DNA of 41,858 nucleotides, taken from NCBI GenBank assembly GCA_024401295.1, contig JAKSLG010000021.1, positions 1 through 41,858 on the forward strand. The letters are read 5' to 3'. Below the pieces are notes generated by a model. The model had not been told where the DNA came from, made no database searches, and saw only the letters and a list, made by a program, of their open reading frames with translations. A program made the translations under genes and the position numbers. Shown one piece after another: positions 14,016-21,930 of this stretch. How positions within the stretch are numbered: position 1 is the first letter of the stretch; each line of letters starts with the position of its first letter. This stretch comes from Bacteroidales bacterium (GTDB lineage Bacteria > Bacteroidota > Bacteroidia > Bacteroidales > Marinilabiliaceae).

Positions 14016-16676
14016 ATGAAATACGCAAACAGGTTTTTATCGATATATGGGAGACGTTCTGCAGGACGTCTCTTTTTGTTTGCTATTGGCATGCTCTTTT
14101 GTGTCGTCTGCCACGCACAGATTGACATCGATTCCGAAAAAGTCTATCTGCGTCAGGACTATTCTGGTGATTCCGGCGATCTGATAAGCGTTGTCAGTGA
14201 GCAGACAGGCATCACCATCAGTTATAGCAATAAGGTTTATGCTAACAGGCATGTCAACGTCCATCATGGCAGCCATACGATGCGCTCGTTGCTCGATGTT
14301 ATTTTCTCGCGTTTTCCGGTCGAGTATGTGACGAAGAGTCGCAAGGTGATTGTAGCACCTGTCCGCGCGCGATATTTCACGGTGAGTGGCTATTGCCGTG
14401 ATGCACTGACGGGTGAGGCGCTCATCGGTGCCAATGTCTATGACACGCTGATGATTGGCGGCTCTGCATCCAATGGCTATGGCTTTTTCAGTGTCAATCT
14501 GCCTGAAGGCCATTGCACAATGCGGGCATCGTTTGTCGGTTATCAAACCGTTGAAAAGACCGTTGAACTTGTTGCCGACACAATGCTTTCGTTTCTGCTT
14601 CATCCGACAATTTCGATGGAAGAGATACGCATCAAGGCCTCGCCTGTGGAACTTGACAGGGCGCGCATGGGCTTTTTGAACATCCCGATGGAGCAGATGC
14701 GTTCAATGCCAAGCCTTTTGGGCGAATCGGACATTATCAAGGCTTTTGAATACACTCCAGGCATACAGACTGGTGGTGAGGGTTTTGGCGGAATGAGTGT
14801 GCGTGGTGGTGCAACTGACCAGAATGTTGTCATGCTCGATGATGTTCCGCTTTACAGCCCAAGTCATCTGGGCGGCATCTATTCGGTCTTCAACTCCGAG
14901 TCGGTCAATAGTGCGACGCTGACCAAGGGAGGCTTCCCCGCACGCTATGGCGGACGATTGTCATCGGTGCTCGATGTCAAGATGAGAGAGGGCAACATGC
15001 AGTCGTTCTCCGGCTATGCCAACATCGGTCTTTTGGCCTCTAATGCCACGCTCGAAGGTCCTATTGTTCAGGACAAAGTGTCGTTTATCATCTCGGCCCG
15101 CCGCACATATTTCGACATAATCTCGTCGCAGCTCCAGCGCAGCAAAGATCAGCGTTATGCTTTCAATTTCTATGATATTCATGCCAAACTCAATTGGCGT
15201 CTGTCTGACCGCGACCGACTATATGCCAGTGCTTTTGTGGGTTATGACAATCTCAGCTATGGCTATAACTATCGCGATATCAATATTGTTTATGGCAGCG
15301 AAACCAAACGCTTGTCAATCAATGACGGACAGAAAATCCGTTGGGGCAATATCATCACGTCGCTCAGGTGGAATCACGTCTTTGGGGCAAGTCTTTTCTC
15401 GAACACGACGCTCTCGTTCAGCCGCTATCGTTTCAGCAATGTCCTCACGAATTATGCCGATGAGAATAACGAAACAAAATTCAACAACAGCTATTTCAAC
15501 GGCATCAACGACTATGGCGTCCGAACAGATTTCACGTGGTACACGCCTTTCATGCCGAGTGTCGTCCGCTTCGGAACGAACATGGTCTATCACGCGATTT
15601 ATCCGGGCGTGAGTATCTTTGGCTATAGGGAAAACGAGATGCTGAATGAGCATTCCAATGGCATTTCTAACCGAGTCGATTTGAGCAATTCGCTCTACCG
15701 CTATGAGATTCATTCCTATGTCGAAGATGTTGTTCGTGTCGGTGATTTCATGTTCAATGCAGGCCTTCATCTGTCAACGCTCTATCGTCTCAACTTCAAG
15801 CCTGTTCTCAAGTTCGAGCCTCGCGTCATGGCAAGCTATACGCTTGGACAGTTTGGTGTCAGCCTCAGCTATTCGCGCATGACGCAGTTCGTCCAGCAGG
15901 TTCGTTTGTCGACTGTTGCTTCGCCGGCTGATATGTGGATGCCTGTTTCGACCGATCTGCCGGTGCCAGTCGTCGATCATATCTCGGGCGAGGTGAGTTT
16001 TCATGCTCCATTCGACACGTGGATGACAATCGAGGGCTATTTCAAAAACTTCTCGCATCAGCAGATATGCAAAAACTCGTACGTGACCGAGAACGTCATG
16101 AGAGGACGTTGGGATGATCTTTTCAGCTCAGGCTCAGGACGTGCCTATGGAGCTGAATTTTTCATGCACCGACGTAGTGGACGTCTCTCCGGATGGCTTG
16201 GTTATGGCTATCAGAAGGCGATGAATAGATATGACGACAGCAATGTCGAATTTCCTGCCGATAACGACCGCACGCATAGCGCAATGGCTTTCTTCAGTTT
16301 CAAGATATCGACAAAAGTCGATGTCGATGCCTCATGGCAGTACGCGACAGGCGCTCCTGTGACAATCTCTGCAAGCCGTTTCAGCCTGATCGGCATGCCG
16401 GATCAGACAATATATCCTATTGAGGGAACGCGAAATGCATATCGTATGCCTTCGACACATTCGCTCAATCTGGGAGTCAACATCTTGCGTTCGTCGGCAT
16501 CGTCTGAACGGAAAATAAGTTTCGGCGTATACAACGTCTATGCGCATAAAAATCCAATGTTTGTCTATTGGAAAGCAAACGATGCTGAACCTGGCCATAA
16601 GCCAAGCTATTCGCTCAAACAATTCAACCTGATTGCATGGCCATGGCCGTATCTCAAATATAGCATAAAGTTCTGA
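14016..16676 (+). CDS. STN-domain TonB-dependent outer-membrane receptor
   Basis: 886 aa. Signal peptide to about 35 (FCVVCHAQ). Residues 50-110 form an STN (secretin/TonB short N-terminal) domain, used by transducing receptors to signal to FecR. Then a carboxypeptidase-regulatory-like beta sandwich (120-205, VSGYCRDALTGEALIGANV), the plug (about 225-340, with MSVRGGATDQNVVMLDDVP), and a 22-strand barrel ending in KYSIKF. Chosen start is the ATG at 14016, after a GTG at 14013. Its TGA overlaps the next ATG (TGATG at 16674), coupling it to DUF4249. This type, with CarboxypepD_reg domain and DUF4249 partner, is distinct from SusC; the ligand is unknown and could be iron-chelate, peptide or glycan. 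Confidence 0.9.
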   Translation: MKYANRFLSIYGRRSAGRLFLFAIGMLFCVVCHAQIDIDSEKVYLRQDYSGDSGDLISVVSEQTGITISYSNKVYANRHVNVHHGSHTMRSLLDVIFSRFPVEYVTKSRKVIVAPVRARYFTVSGYCRDALTGEALIGANVYDTLMIGGSASNGYGFFSVNLPEGHCTMRASFVGYQTVEKTVELVADTMLSFLLHPTISMEEIRIKASPVELDRARMGFLNIPMEQMRSMPSLLGESDIIKAFEYTPGIQTGGEGFGGMSVRGGATDQNVVMLDDVPLYSPSHLGGIYSVFNSESVNSATLTKGGFPARYGGRLSSVLDVKMREGNMQSFSGYANIGLLASNATLEGPIVQDKVSFIISARRTYFDIISSQLQRSKDQRYAFNFYDIHAKLNWRLSDRDRLYASAFVGYDNLSYGYNYRDINIVYGSETKRLSINDGQKIRWGNIITSLRWNHVFGASLFSNTTLSFSRYRFSNVLTNYADENNETKFNNSYFNGINDYGVRTDFTWYTPFMPSVVRFGTNMVYHAIYPGVSIFGYRENEMLNEHSNGISNRVDLSNSLYRYEIHSYVEDVVRVGDFMFNAGLHLSTLYRLNFKPVLKFEPRVMASYTLGQFGVSLSYSRMTQFVQQVRLSTVASPADMWMPVSTDLPVPVVDHISGEVSFHAPFDTWMTIEGYFKNFSHQQICKNSYVTENVMRGRWDDLFSSGSGRAYGAEFFMHRRSGRLSGWLGYGYQKAMNRYDDSNVEFPADNDRTHSAMAFFSFKISTKVDVDASWQYATGAPVTISASRFSLIGMPDQTIYPIEGTRNAYRMPSTHSLNLGVNILRSSASSERKISFGVYNVYAHKNPMFVYWKANDAEPGHKPSYSLKQFNLIAWPWPYLKYSIKF

Positions 16677-17545
16677 TGTACAGATTAAAAGTCATATTGC
16701 CAATCATCATGATGCTGTTTGCGTCATCATGTGAGACCGACTCGGAGATTAAGATCAGCAATCACCGCGATGTCGTCATGACGGCTTTTCTCTATCAGGA
16801 CAGCATCGCCCAGATCAATGTCTATGGAACGACGACATATCTCGACTCTCTGCCGTATGCGCCGCTTGGCGATGTGTCGGTCAGCGTTGCCACGACAAGC
16901 CGCGAATTGATAATACGCGACATCGTTGATGGCAATATTGCAACGCAGTTCGCATCACTCGGAATCGTGCAAGGCGATTCTGTGATTATCTGTGCCGATG
17001 GCGAATTCGGGCATGTCGAGGCACACACGTTCATGCTTGCGCCTGTCGAAATCGTCCGCATCGAGACTGGCAAAGCCGCATATGCAAACGAGTCTGTGGT
17101 CAGCGTCAATGTCTATTTAGACGACCCTCCAGAAACATCTGATTACTACCAGATTGCCGTGCAAAAGAAGACCAACGGAAAGGTTCGCAATATTGGCTGC
17201 ATATACACCGACTATGTGTTCTTTTCCGCATATCAGGCTATCCTTGGCTTTCAGCGCGAGCCGACTTCGGGCATTTTTACAGACCGCTCGTTCGATGGCT
17301 ACACCAAAGGTGTCTCGCTTTGCATTCGTGAAGCGGATTTGGCTGATGCCGATGAGGTCGATGTGTTGCTGTATCACCACACCGAGGATTACTACAACTT
17401 CATGTTGTCATCGTCGGCCGTGCAGAATTATCTGCTGCTCCCGGTCTTCGGAACGGGGACAATCAAATCAAATGTCAAGGGCGGACACGGACTTGTCAGC
17501 TGCATGGCTGTCACCCGAAAAGCCATTGATTTCGATAACGAATAA
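16676..17545 (+). CDS. DUF4249 lipoprotein, partner of the TonB receptor
   Basis: 289 aa. Lipoprotein signal with the box LFASSC, Cys at 19. The rest is beta-rich, with HRDVVMTAFLYQDS and VSVSVATTSRELI resembling the DUF4249 family, which is regularly encoded directly after STN/CarboxypepD_reg TonB receptors in Bacteroidota. It is probably a surface lipoprotein that helps the receptor bind ligand, by analogy to SusD, though not homologous to it. One-base overlap with the receptor gene supports a shared complex. Confidence 0.82.
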   Translation: MYRLKVILPIIMMLFASSCETDSEIKISNHRDVVMTAFLYQDSIAQINVYGTTTYLDSLPYAPLGDVSVSVATTSRELIIRDIVDGNIATQFASLGIVQGDSVIICADGEFGHVEAHTFMLAPVEIVRIETGKAAYANESVVSVNVYLDDPPETSDYYQIAVQKKTNGKVRNIGCIYTDYVFFSAYQAILGFQREPTSGIFTDRSFDGYTKGVSLCIREADLADADEVDVLLYHHTEDYYNFMLSSSAVQNYLLLPVFGTGTIKSNVKGGHGLVSCMAVTRKAIDFDNE

Positions 17546-17557
17546 AACATTAGCATC

Positions 17558-18478
17558 ATGCATAACATAGCTATCATTGGTGGCGGACCTGCTGGCTACA
17601 CCGCTGCAATATATGCCTCGCGCGCAAACATGAAGGCGGTCGTCTTCGAAGGTATGCAGCCAGGCGGACAACTGACAACGACAACGACGGTCGAAAATTT
17701 CCCGGGCTTTCCCGAAGGCATCGACGGCACTCAGCTCATGATGCAGATGCGTGAGCAGGCGGAGCGTTTCGGCGCCGACATTCGCGCGGAGAGCGTTGTC
17801 AATGTCAATCTCGAAAAACGTCCGTTCATCATCGAGTCTGATGGTGGAACAACGACAGCCGATGCTGTAATCATTGCAACAGGCGCTTCGGCAAAATATC
17901 TTGGACTCGAGGATGAAAAGAAATATGCGGGACAGGGCGTCTCGGCCTGCGCAACGTGCGACGGATTCTTCTATCGAGGCAAGCGTGTTGCTGTTGTCGG
18001 TGGCGGCGATACGGCCATCGAAGAGGCACTCTATCTTGCGTCGCTTGCAAAGACGGTTTATCTCGTTGTGCGTCGCAATGAACTGCGTGCGTCCAAGATC
18101 ATGCAGAATAAACTCTCAGAGGCATCGAATGTTACGATTCTCTATGAGCATCAGGTTGTCGGACTGGCCGGTGAAAATGGCGTCGAAAAAGCCATTTTGA
18201 AGTATCGCAAGGACACACCCGATGAGAAAAATGTCGAGATAGATATCGATGGACTTTTCCTCGCTATTGGGCATACGCCGAACACGTCATTGTTCCCTTC
18301 TGTCGAGACTGACGACAAAGGTTATATCAAAGTGCAAAACGACAGCCAACGCACCAACATCGAGGGCGTCTTTGCTTGTGGCGACGTTTGTGACCCGCAC
18401 TATCGTCAGGCCATCACGGCTGCTGCCAGTGGATGTAAAGCGGCGAAAGACGTTGAAACTTGGCTCATAAATCAATAA
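17558..18478 (+). CDS. trxB: Thioredoxin-disulfide reductase
   Basis: 306 aa FAD/NADPH flavoenzyme, standard length. FAD site IIGGGPAGYTAAIYAS (6-21), redox-active CATC (131-134) followed by DGFFYRGK, NADPH loop VVGGGDTAIEEA (147-158), and the C-terminal FAD motif GVFACGDVCDP. Transfers electrons from NADPH to thioredoxin in the cytoplasm. It starts 12 bases after DUF4249, so it may be read from the same transcript, although the functions seem unrelated. No thioredoxin gene is adjacent. Confidence 0.97.
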   Translation: MHNIAIIGGGPAGYTAAIYASRANMKAVVFEGMQPGGQLTTTTTVENFPGFPEGIDGTQLMMQMREQAERFGADIRAESVVNVNLEKRPFIIESDGGTTTADAVIIATGASAKYLGLEDEKKYAGQGVSACATCDGFFYRGKRVAVVGGGDTAIEEALYLASLAKTVYLVVRRNELRASKIMQNKLSEASNVTILYEHQVVGLAGENGVEKAILKYRKDTPDEKNVEIDIDGLFLAIGHTPNTSLFPSVETDDKGYIKVQNDSQRTNIEGVFACGDVCDPHYRQAITAAASGCKAAKDVETWLINQ

Positions 18479-18530
18479 TGTTAGTTTTTTTAACACAAAA
18501 TCTTATACTATTATGTAACCTTATGCCGAA

Positions 18531-18551
18531 TCACACGTTAAACTCGTGTGA
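18531..18551 (+). other. Perfect 7-bp hairpin in the leader of the 87-aa gene
   Basis: TCACACG (18531-18537) and CGTGTGA (18545-18551) with a 7-base loop, 21 bases before the ATG at 18573. Followed by A's, so not a plus-strand terminator; possible operator or mRNA structure. Confidence 0.45.
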
Positions 18552-18572
18552 AAAAGACATACAAACATAGAC

Positions 18573-18836
18573 ATGAAAAACTTTATCTTTACTTTTGGCA
18601 TCGCGCTTGCGATTCTTGCAGGAGCAGTTGTAGTCAACACAATGACAACATCTGATGAGAACACATCGGTGGCAAACGTGATCGACATTGAGCTCGACCT
18701 TAACCAGAGCGAGAGCTTGTGTGACCTTGTTTTCGATAAGGATGGAAATCTCCAGACTTGCACCACATATTCGTGGAACGATGCAAACGACACCAAGGGA
18801 GAGGCAATCGCCAGCATCAATATCGCAAAGAGATAA
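18573..18836 (+). CDS. Small exported hypothetical protein
   Basis: 87 aa. Signal peptide or N-terminal anchor (IFTFGIALAILAGAVVVNT), then a short acidic domain containing two cysteines (SLCDLV and LQTCTT) and a KDGNLQTCTTYSWND strand pair. The latter reminds me of the short beta-repeat of DUF3836 proteins from Bacteroides, but I am not certain. Followed by the intrinsic terminator at 18862. No TAnnTTTG found ahead; an AT-rich block lies at 18500-18520. Confidence 0.6.
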   Translation: MKNFIFTFGIALAILAGAVVVNTMTTSDENTSVANVIDIELDLNQSESLCDLVFDKDGNLQTCTTYSWNDANDTKGEAIASINIAKR

Positions 18837-18861
18837 GAATTTTTAATACAAGGTTCAGAAT

Positions 18862-18897
18862 AAAAGAGTCTGCGTCGTGTTGATGCAGGCTTTTTTT
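18862..18897 (+). terminator. Terminator after the 87-aa gene
   Basis: The block 18862-18873 ending GAGTCTGC pairs with the block starting GCAGGC at 18885 and running into the T's: about 12 bp with two G-U pairs and a T7 tract. Confidence 0.82.
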
Positions 18898-18911
18898 ATG
18901 GCTCAGAAACA

Positions 18912-19211
18912 ATGAAAAAAGTCCGAATAACAGCCATGCGCCAGGTCGTGCATACAGACCTCATGGCATTGTACGAAAATCCGATTGAGCATACGTGCGA
19001 CATTCATGTCGGGCAGGTCTTCATAAGTGAAAACGGCGAAAGACCGGAAGAATTGTGCCCTAGCGCATGGGAAAGCATGAAGTCGTTTGTGGAAACACTT
19101 GCGCAGGGTGGCGGCAATTTCTACGACGGATGGATGAAGAATCCATATCAAGCCATGATCTCGTGCAACGACGGCTTCCGGCCCGTTTCGTTCTTGCTCG
19201 AGGCTCTATGA
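18912..19211 (+). CDS. TIGR04076 family protein
   Basis: 99 aa. Matches the pattern of TIGR04076: an N-terminal KVRITAMRQVVHTDL, a GQVF strand, CPSAWESM in the middle, and the ending ISCNDGFRPVSFLLE, corresponding to the family's C(T/N)DG(L/F)RPVxFxxE. Function unknown; conserved cysteines may bind metal. It starts 14 bases after the preceding terminator and overlaps the convergent membrane-protein gene by 6 bases at its stop. Confidence 0.82.
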   Translation: MKKVRITAMRQVVHTDLMALYENPIEHTCDIHVGQVFISENGERPEELCPSAWESMKSFVETLAQGGGNFYDGWMKNPYQAMISCNDGFRPVSFLLEAL

Positions 19212-19994
19212 AGCAAGCTCTGCTATTTCTGATTCTTCGTCAGGATCGGCTGCTTTCAAATCTCTCTGCAGCCTTCGCGCCATCGGCAAAAACATCCAAT
19301 ACGAAATGAAACCCGCAATCAGAGCGCATGCTGCCGAGAGCAGAAGCGCAATTCCGCCTTCAATCATCTCTTTCGTAATCGTCACTCCCGTCCATTTCAG
19401 AGCCTGACGAAGAAACGCCTGCATCGGTCCGCGCAATAGATGCGAGCTGCGGCGCACAATCCATTGTGCCGCTTTGCCAACGCCTTTCTTTGCCTGTTTG
19501 GCCACCTTATTCTTGATGAGCGTGCCCTCCATCTTGACGGCAACGACGATGAGACTCTTGAAGTCGAATCCGATTTCGGAGTATTTCTCCTTGCGGCAAT
19601 AGATGATGTAGAGTTCCTGGCTCACTACAAAAACCTGCATCTGAAAATAGATGATATCGACGACTATCAGAGCGTATGAGAGCCATCCGTCAGGCAACGC
19701 GCATAGAAATGTGACCAGCATTGCCAGCAGTCCGTGGTGGTGAATTCGATGTTTCGCAAGTTTGTCGGCTCTTTCCATGCCGCACGTTTCTGCAATGCTG
19801 CTCTGCTTGACCGTCTCGATTTCGTCTGGCGTCAGTTTCAAAAACTCAGCAGCACATCCTTCTGTGAATGTGTCTGGATTTGTATAGTATGTGCGCAGTC
19901 CTTTGATACTGAGCGCGTTTTCCATTGCCCAGTAATATTTCGACATTCCCCAGTCGATGACTTTATTGACCCAATCTATGACACCTTTAAGCAT
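19206..19994 (-). CDS. Membrane protein of unknown function, possibly EcsC-like
   Basis: 262 aa. Two hydrophobic regions are clear: about 88-125 (LLAMLVTFLCALPDGWLSYA then VVDIIYFQMQVFVV) and about 220-242 (GIALLLSAACALIAGFISYW). A charged tail follows (RRLQRDLKAADPDEESEIAE). The hydrophobic hairpin followed by a conserved Asp recalls EcsC-family proteins, but I cannot confirm it. It is the last gene of the alkD-led minus-strand run; two TAnnTTTG elements lie just upstream, so it may also be read on its own. Confidence 0.6.
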   Translation of the reverse strand: MLKGVIDWVNKVIDWGMSKYYWAMENALSIKGLRTYYTNPDTFTEGCAAEFLKLTPDEIETVKQSSIAETCGMERADKLAKHRIHHHGLLAMLVTFLCALPDGWLSYALIVVDIIYFQMQVFVVSQELYIIYCRKEKYSEIGFDFKSLIVVAVKMEGTLIKNKVAKQAKKGVGKAAQWIVRRSSHLLRGPMQAFLRQALKWTGVTITKEMIEGGIALLLSAACALIAGFISYWMFLPMARRLQRDLKAADPDEESEIAELAS

Positions 19995-20001
19995 ATCAGT
20001 G

Positions 20002-20009
20002 CAAAAGTA
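20002..20009 (-). promoter_or_regulatory. -7 promoter element for the EcsC-like gene (proximal)
   Basis: Minus strand reads TACTTTTG very close to the ATG at 19994, which would give an almost leaderless mRNA. Confidence 0.4.
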
Positions 20010-20028
20010 AGTATTATCTTCCTATGTG

Positions 20029-20036
20029 CAAAATTA
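20029..20036 (-). promoter_or_regulatory. -7 promoter element for the EcsC-like gene (distal)
   Basis: Minus strand reads TAATTTTG 34 bases before the ATG at 19994, overlapping the stop of the PLD gene. Confidence 0.5.
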
Positions 20037-20549
20037 CGCAATTATCGGGTCTGAGCAATATTGCTTGCGCTGACATTTTCTGCACATTTCGCCTCGCCAG
20101 ACTTTGTCGTATTCTTCCATTGCTGCTGCCACGATTTCAGGCTCGTCTGTCAGTATGCCGGCTTCAAAATTTCGTCTGTTGGCCGACTTCATTCCCATGC
20201 CCGCTCCTGTCAGGTTTGCGCTTCCGACGTAGCATATTTCGCAGTCTATCACAATGATTTTGAAATGCACGCGCGGACAAAGAACGCGTTCCAACCGTTT
20301 TGCCAGTATCGGATATTTGTCAAAATCCTCGCGAAAAGCTGGTCCGGGTTCCTTTGCATGAACAAGTCGGATCTCAACGCCTTTTTTTATCAGTTCTGCT
20401 AGGAGACCGAGAAAAGGCTTATCGCCTTGGTTTTGCGATACATACAGGTCCTTGATGTCTGCTGTGCCAATCCAAAGCGTGTTCTTTGCATTTGCCACGC
20501 GGCTCAAGACGACATCATAGTGGTCGATATCTGAAATAAATGATATCAT
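20034..20549 (-). CDS. Single-HKD phospholipase D-like protein
   Basis: 171 aa. One complete HKD motif: H95-x-K97-x4-D102-x6-GSAN (109-112). With one motif it should act as a dimer like Nuc/BfiI-type nucleases. No signal peptide, so cytoplasmic; a nuclease or phosphodiesterase acting on DNA is more likely than a lipase. The C-terminus CRKCQRKQYC (C-x2-C-x5-C) may be a small metal site. It lies 30 bases after the helical-repeat gene in the alkD operon, which fits a DNA-maintenance role, though this is inference. Confidence 0.85.
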   Translation of the reverse strand: MISFISDIDHYDVVLSRVANAKNTLWIGTADIKDLYVSQNQGDKPFLGLLAELIKKGVEIRLVHAKEPGPAFREDFDKYPILAKRLERVLCPRVHFKIIVIDCEICYVGSANLTGAGMGMKSANRRNFEAGILTDEPEIVAAAMEEYDKVWRGEMCRKCQRKQYCSDPIIA

Positions 20550-20579
20550 CAGAAATTTTTTTTACTTGATAATTTATTG

Positions 20580-21107
20580 TCAGTCTTTGCTTAAGCTCTT
20601 CTCGATTTTTTTGAGCATTTTTTTTCGCAGTCCCATTGTGCTTGTCGCATATCCGTTTTGCATGATGGCGAGACGTTCGGCCATTTCGTGTAGCAATTCA
20701 GGAAAGAACAGACATTGCTGATGTGCGATTTTCATGCAGAGACATTGCACTCCGGGCGGTTCCGATGCCGACATCATGTTTTCAAGACAGAAGTCTAGAA
20801 AGTCTGTACGAAGACTGTCTTCGGTGAATTTCTGCCGTTCAATGATGTTCAGAAGTAATCGTTTCAGCGACGTGTTTTCTGTCGACAATATCATATCGAT
20901 GAATTCATTCTGACGTTCTTGAAGGGTGTCAATCTGATCATTTGTAAAATGCGTCATCACCCAAGCTGAATTGCGGGCCAGGACGGAATCGTCACCGGAA
21001 ATGTTGTTGACAATCTGCGTCATCAGATCCGGTGATTGCTCAGATTGATGCGCAAGTTCTTTTATCTCGCCGATGCCAATCCTGTTTCTCGACAAATCCG
21101 TCATCAT
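20580..21107 (-). CDS. Helical-repeat (HEAT/ARM-like) hypothetical protein
   Basis: 175 aa, all-helical, without signal peptide. ARNSAWVMTHF, LKRLLLNIIERQ, DFLDFCLENMM and VQCLCMKIAHQQCLFFPELL look like successive helices of an alpha-alpha superhelix, similar to short Bacteroidota proteins sometimes mislabelled adenylosuccinate lyase. The start is the ATG at 21107, preceded by AAAGGACGG; the frame runs upstream to 21287 but that would overlap alkD by 160 bases. It begins 17 bases after the alkD stop. AlkD is itself a HEAT-repeat enzyme, but no sequence match between them is evident. Confidence 0.75.
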   Translation of the reverse strand: MMTDLSRNRIGIGEIKELAHQSEQSPDLMTQIVNNISGDDSVLARNSAWVMTHFTNDQIDTLQERQNEFIDMILSTENTSLKRLLLNIIERQKFTEDSLRTDFLDFCLENMMSASEPPGVQCLCMKIAHQQCLFFPELLHEMAERLAIMQNGYATSTMGLRKKMLKKIEKSLSKD

Positions 21108-21124
21108 TTTTCCGTCCTTTTGTC

Positions 21125-21799
21125 TTATTTGAGACCTTTCAGATATTCTTTTTGTTCGGGTGTGATGCGGAAGCTCTCTCTCGCCTTCTGTATTGTCTTG
21201 TTGTGTGTCCATGGAGCGAGAACCTTGTTCTCGATATATGGGATTGTTGCATCCCATTGCTTGGCAAGTGCCGTGGCGAAAAACCATGCTACCATCATTT
21301 TGACATAGTATTCATCGCTGCGTGCTGCGGCAGGGATTTCGAGATATTCGGCCATGAAGTCGGCGTCGAGATAAAAGCTCATGAGCATTTCGAGACCAAA
21401 GCGGCAAGTGTATGGCTGTTCGGATTTGCTCCATTCCTTCACCTTGCTGAGAAATGCCTCCTTATGTTTCGCAAACACTTTTGGTGACATGATGTCGCAG
21501 ACTGCCCAGTTGTCTACGTATGGCAAAAATTGTTCTGTCGCCGAAATGCATTCGTCGTAGTCTTTCATCTGCGAGATGAGAAGGGCATGGAGCATGTTCT
21601 CGTCATAGTATTTGTGTGGCAGCGTCTTCATAAACGCTTTGTGGTCAGCTTCTTTGGCGTAAGCTTTTGCAAATGCTCTGAGCTGTGGGACGCGTATGCC
21701 GATGAAACTTTCGACAGGCACTCCGGGTGTCAGTTTTGCTTGAAAGGCGGCATATTGTTTGTCTTGCATCTCGAAAAGACGCTTCTGGAGACTTGTCAT
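21125..21799 (-). CDS. DNA alkylation repair protein, AlkD-like glycosylase
   Basis: 224 aa HEAT-repeat DNA glycosylase that removes positively charged alkylated bases (N3-methyladenine, N7-methylguanine type). Typical features: GVPVESFIGIRVPQLRAFAK (27-46, the family's G-(V/I)R-P-L block), the YDENMLHALLIS helix, VDNWAVCDIMSPK (131-143, with the conserved D-W-x3-D pattern), and the C-terminal VKMMVAWFFATALAKQWD. Cytoplasmic. First gene of a minus-strand operon with the helical-repeat and PLD genes; TATATTTG lies 14 bases before the ATG. Confidence 0.93.
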   Translation of the reverse strand: MTSLQKRLFEMQDKQYAAFQAKLTPGVPVESFIGIRVPQLRAFAKAYAKEADHKAFMKTLPHKYYDENMLHALLISQMKDYDECISATEQFLPYVDNWAVCDIMSPKVFAKHKEAFLSKVKEWSKSEQPYTCRFGLEMLMSFYLDADFMAEYLEIPAAARSDEYYVKMMVAWFFATALAKQWDATIPYIENKVLAPWTHNKTIQKARESFRITPEQKEYLKGLK

Positions 21800-21813
21800 G
21801 ATTGCTTTTTTTG

Positions 21814-21821
21814 CAAATATA
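21814..21821 (-). promoter_or_regulatory. -7 promoter element for the alkD operon
   Basis: Minus strand reads TATATTTG ahead of the ATG at 21799, divergent from the GH31 promoter at 21898. Confidence 0.6.
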
Positions 21822-21897
21822 CTCTGAATTTATCACGAACGAATATTGTAAGGCGAAGAAAAAGGGCTGGCAGAACTGTTTTTTACACTCTAATGCT

Positions 21898-21905
21898 TAA
21901 CTTTG
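21898..21905 (+). promoter_or_regulatory. -7 promoter element for GH31
   Basis: TAACTTTG, 25 bases before the ATG at 21931. Confidence 0.65.
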
Positions 21906-21930
21906 AAACTCGTAACATAAAAACAAATCA

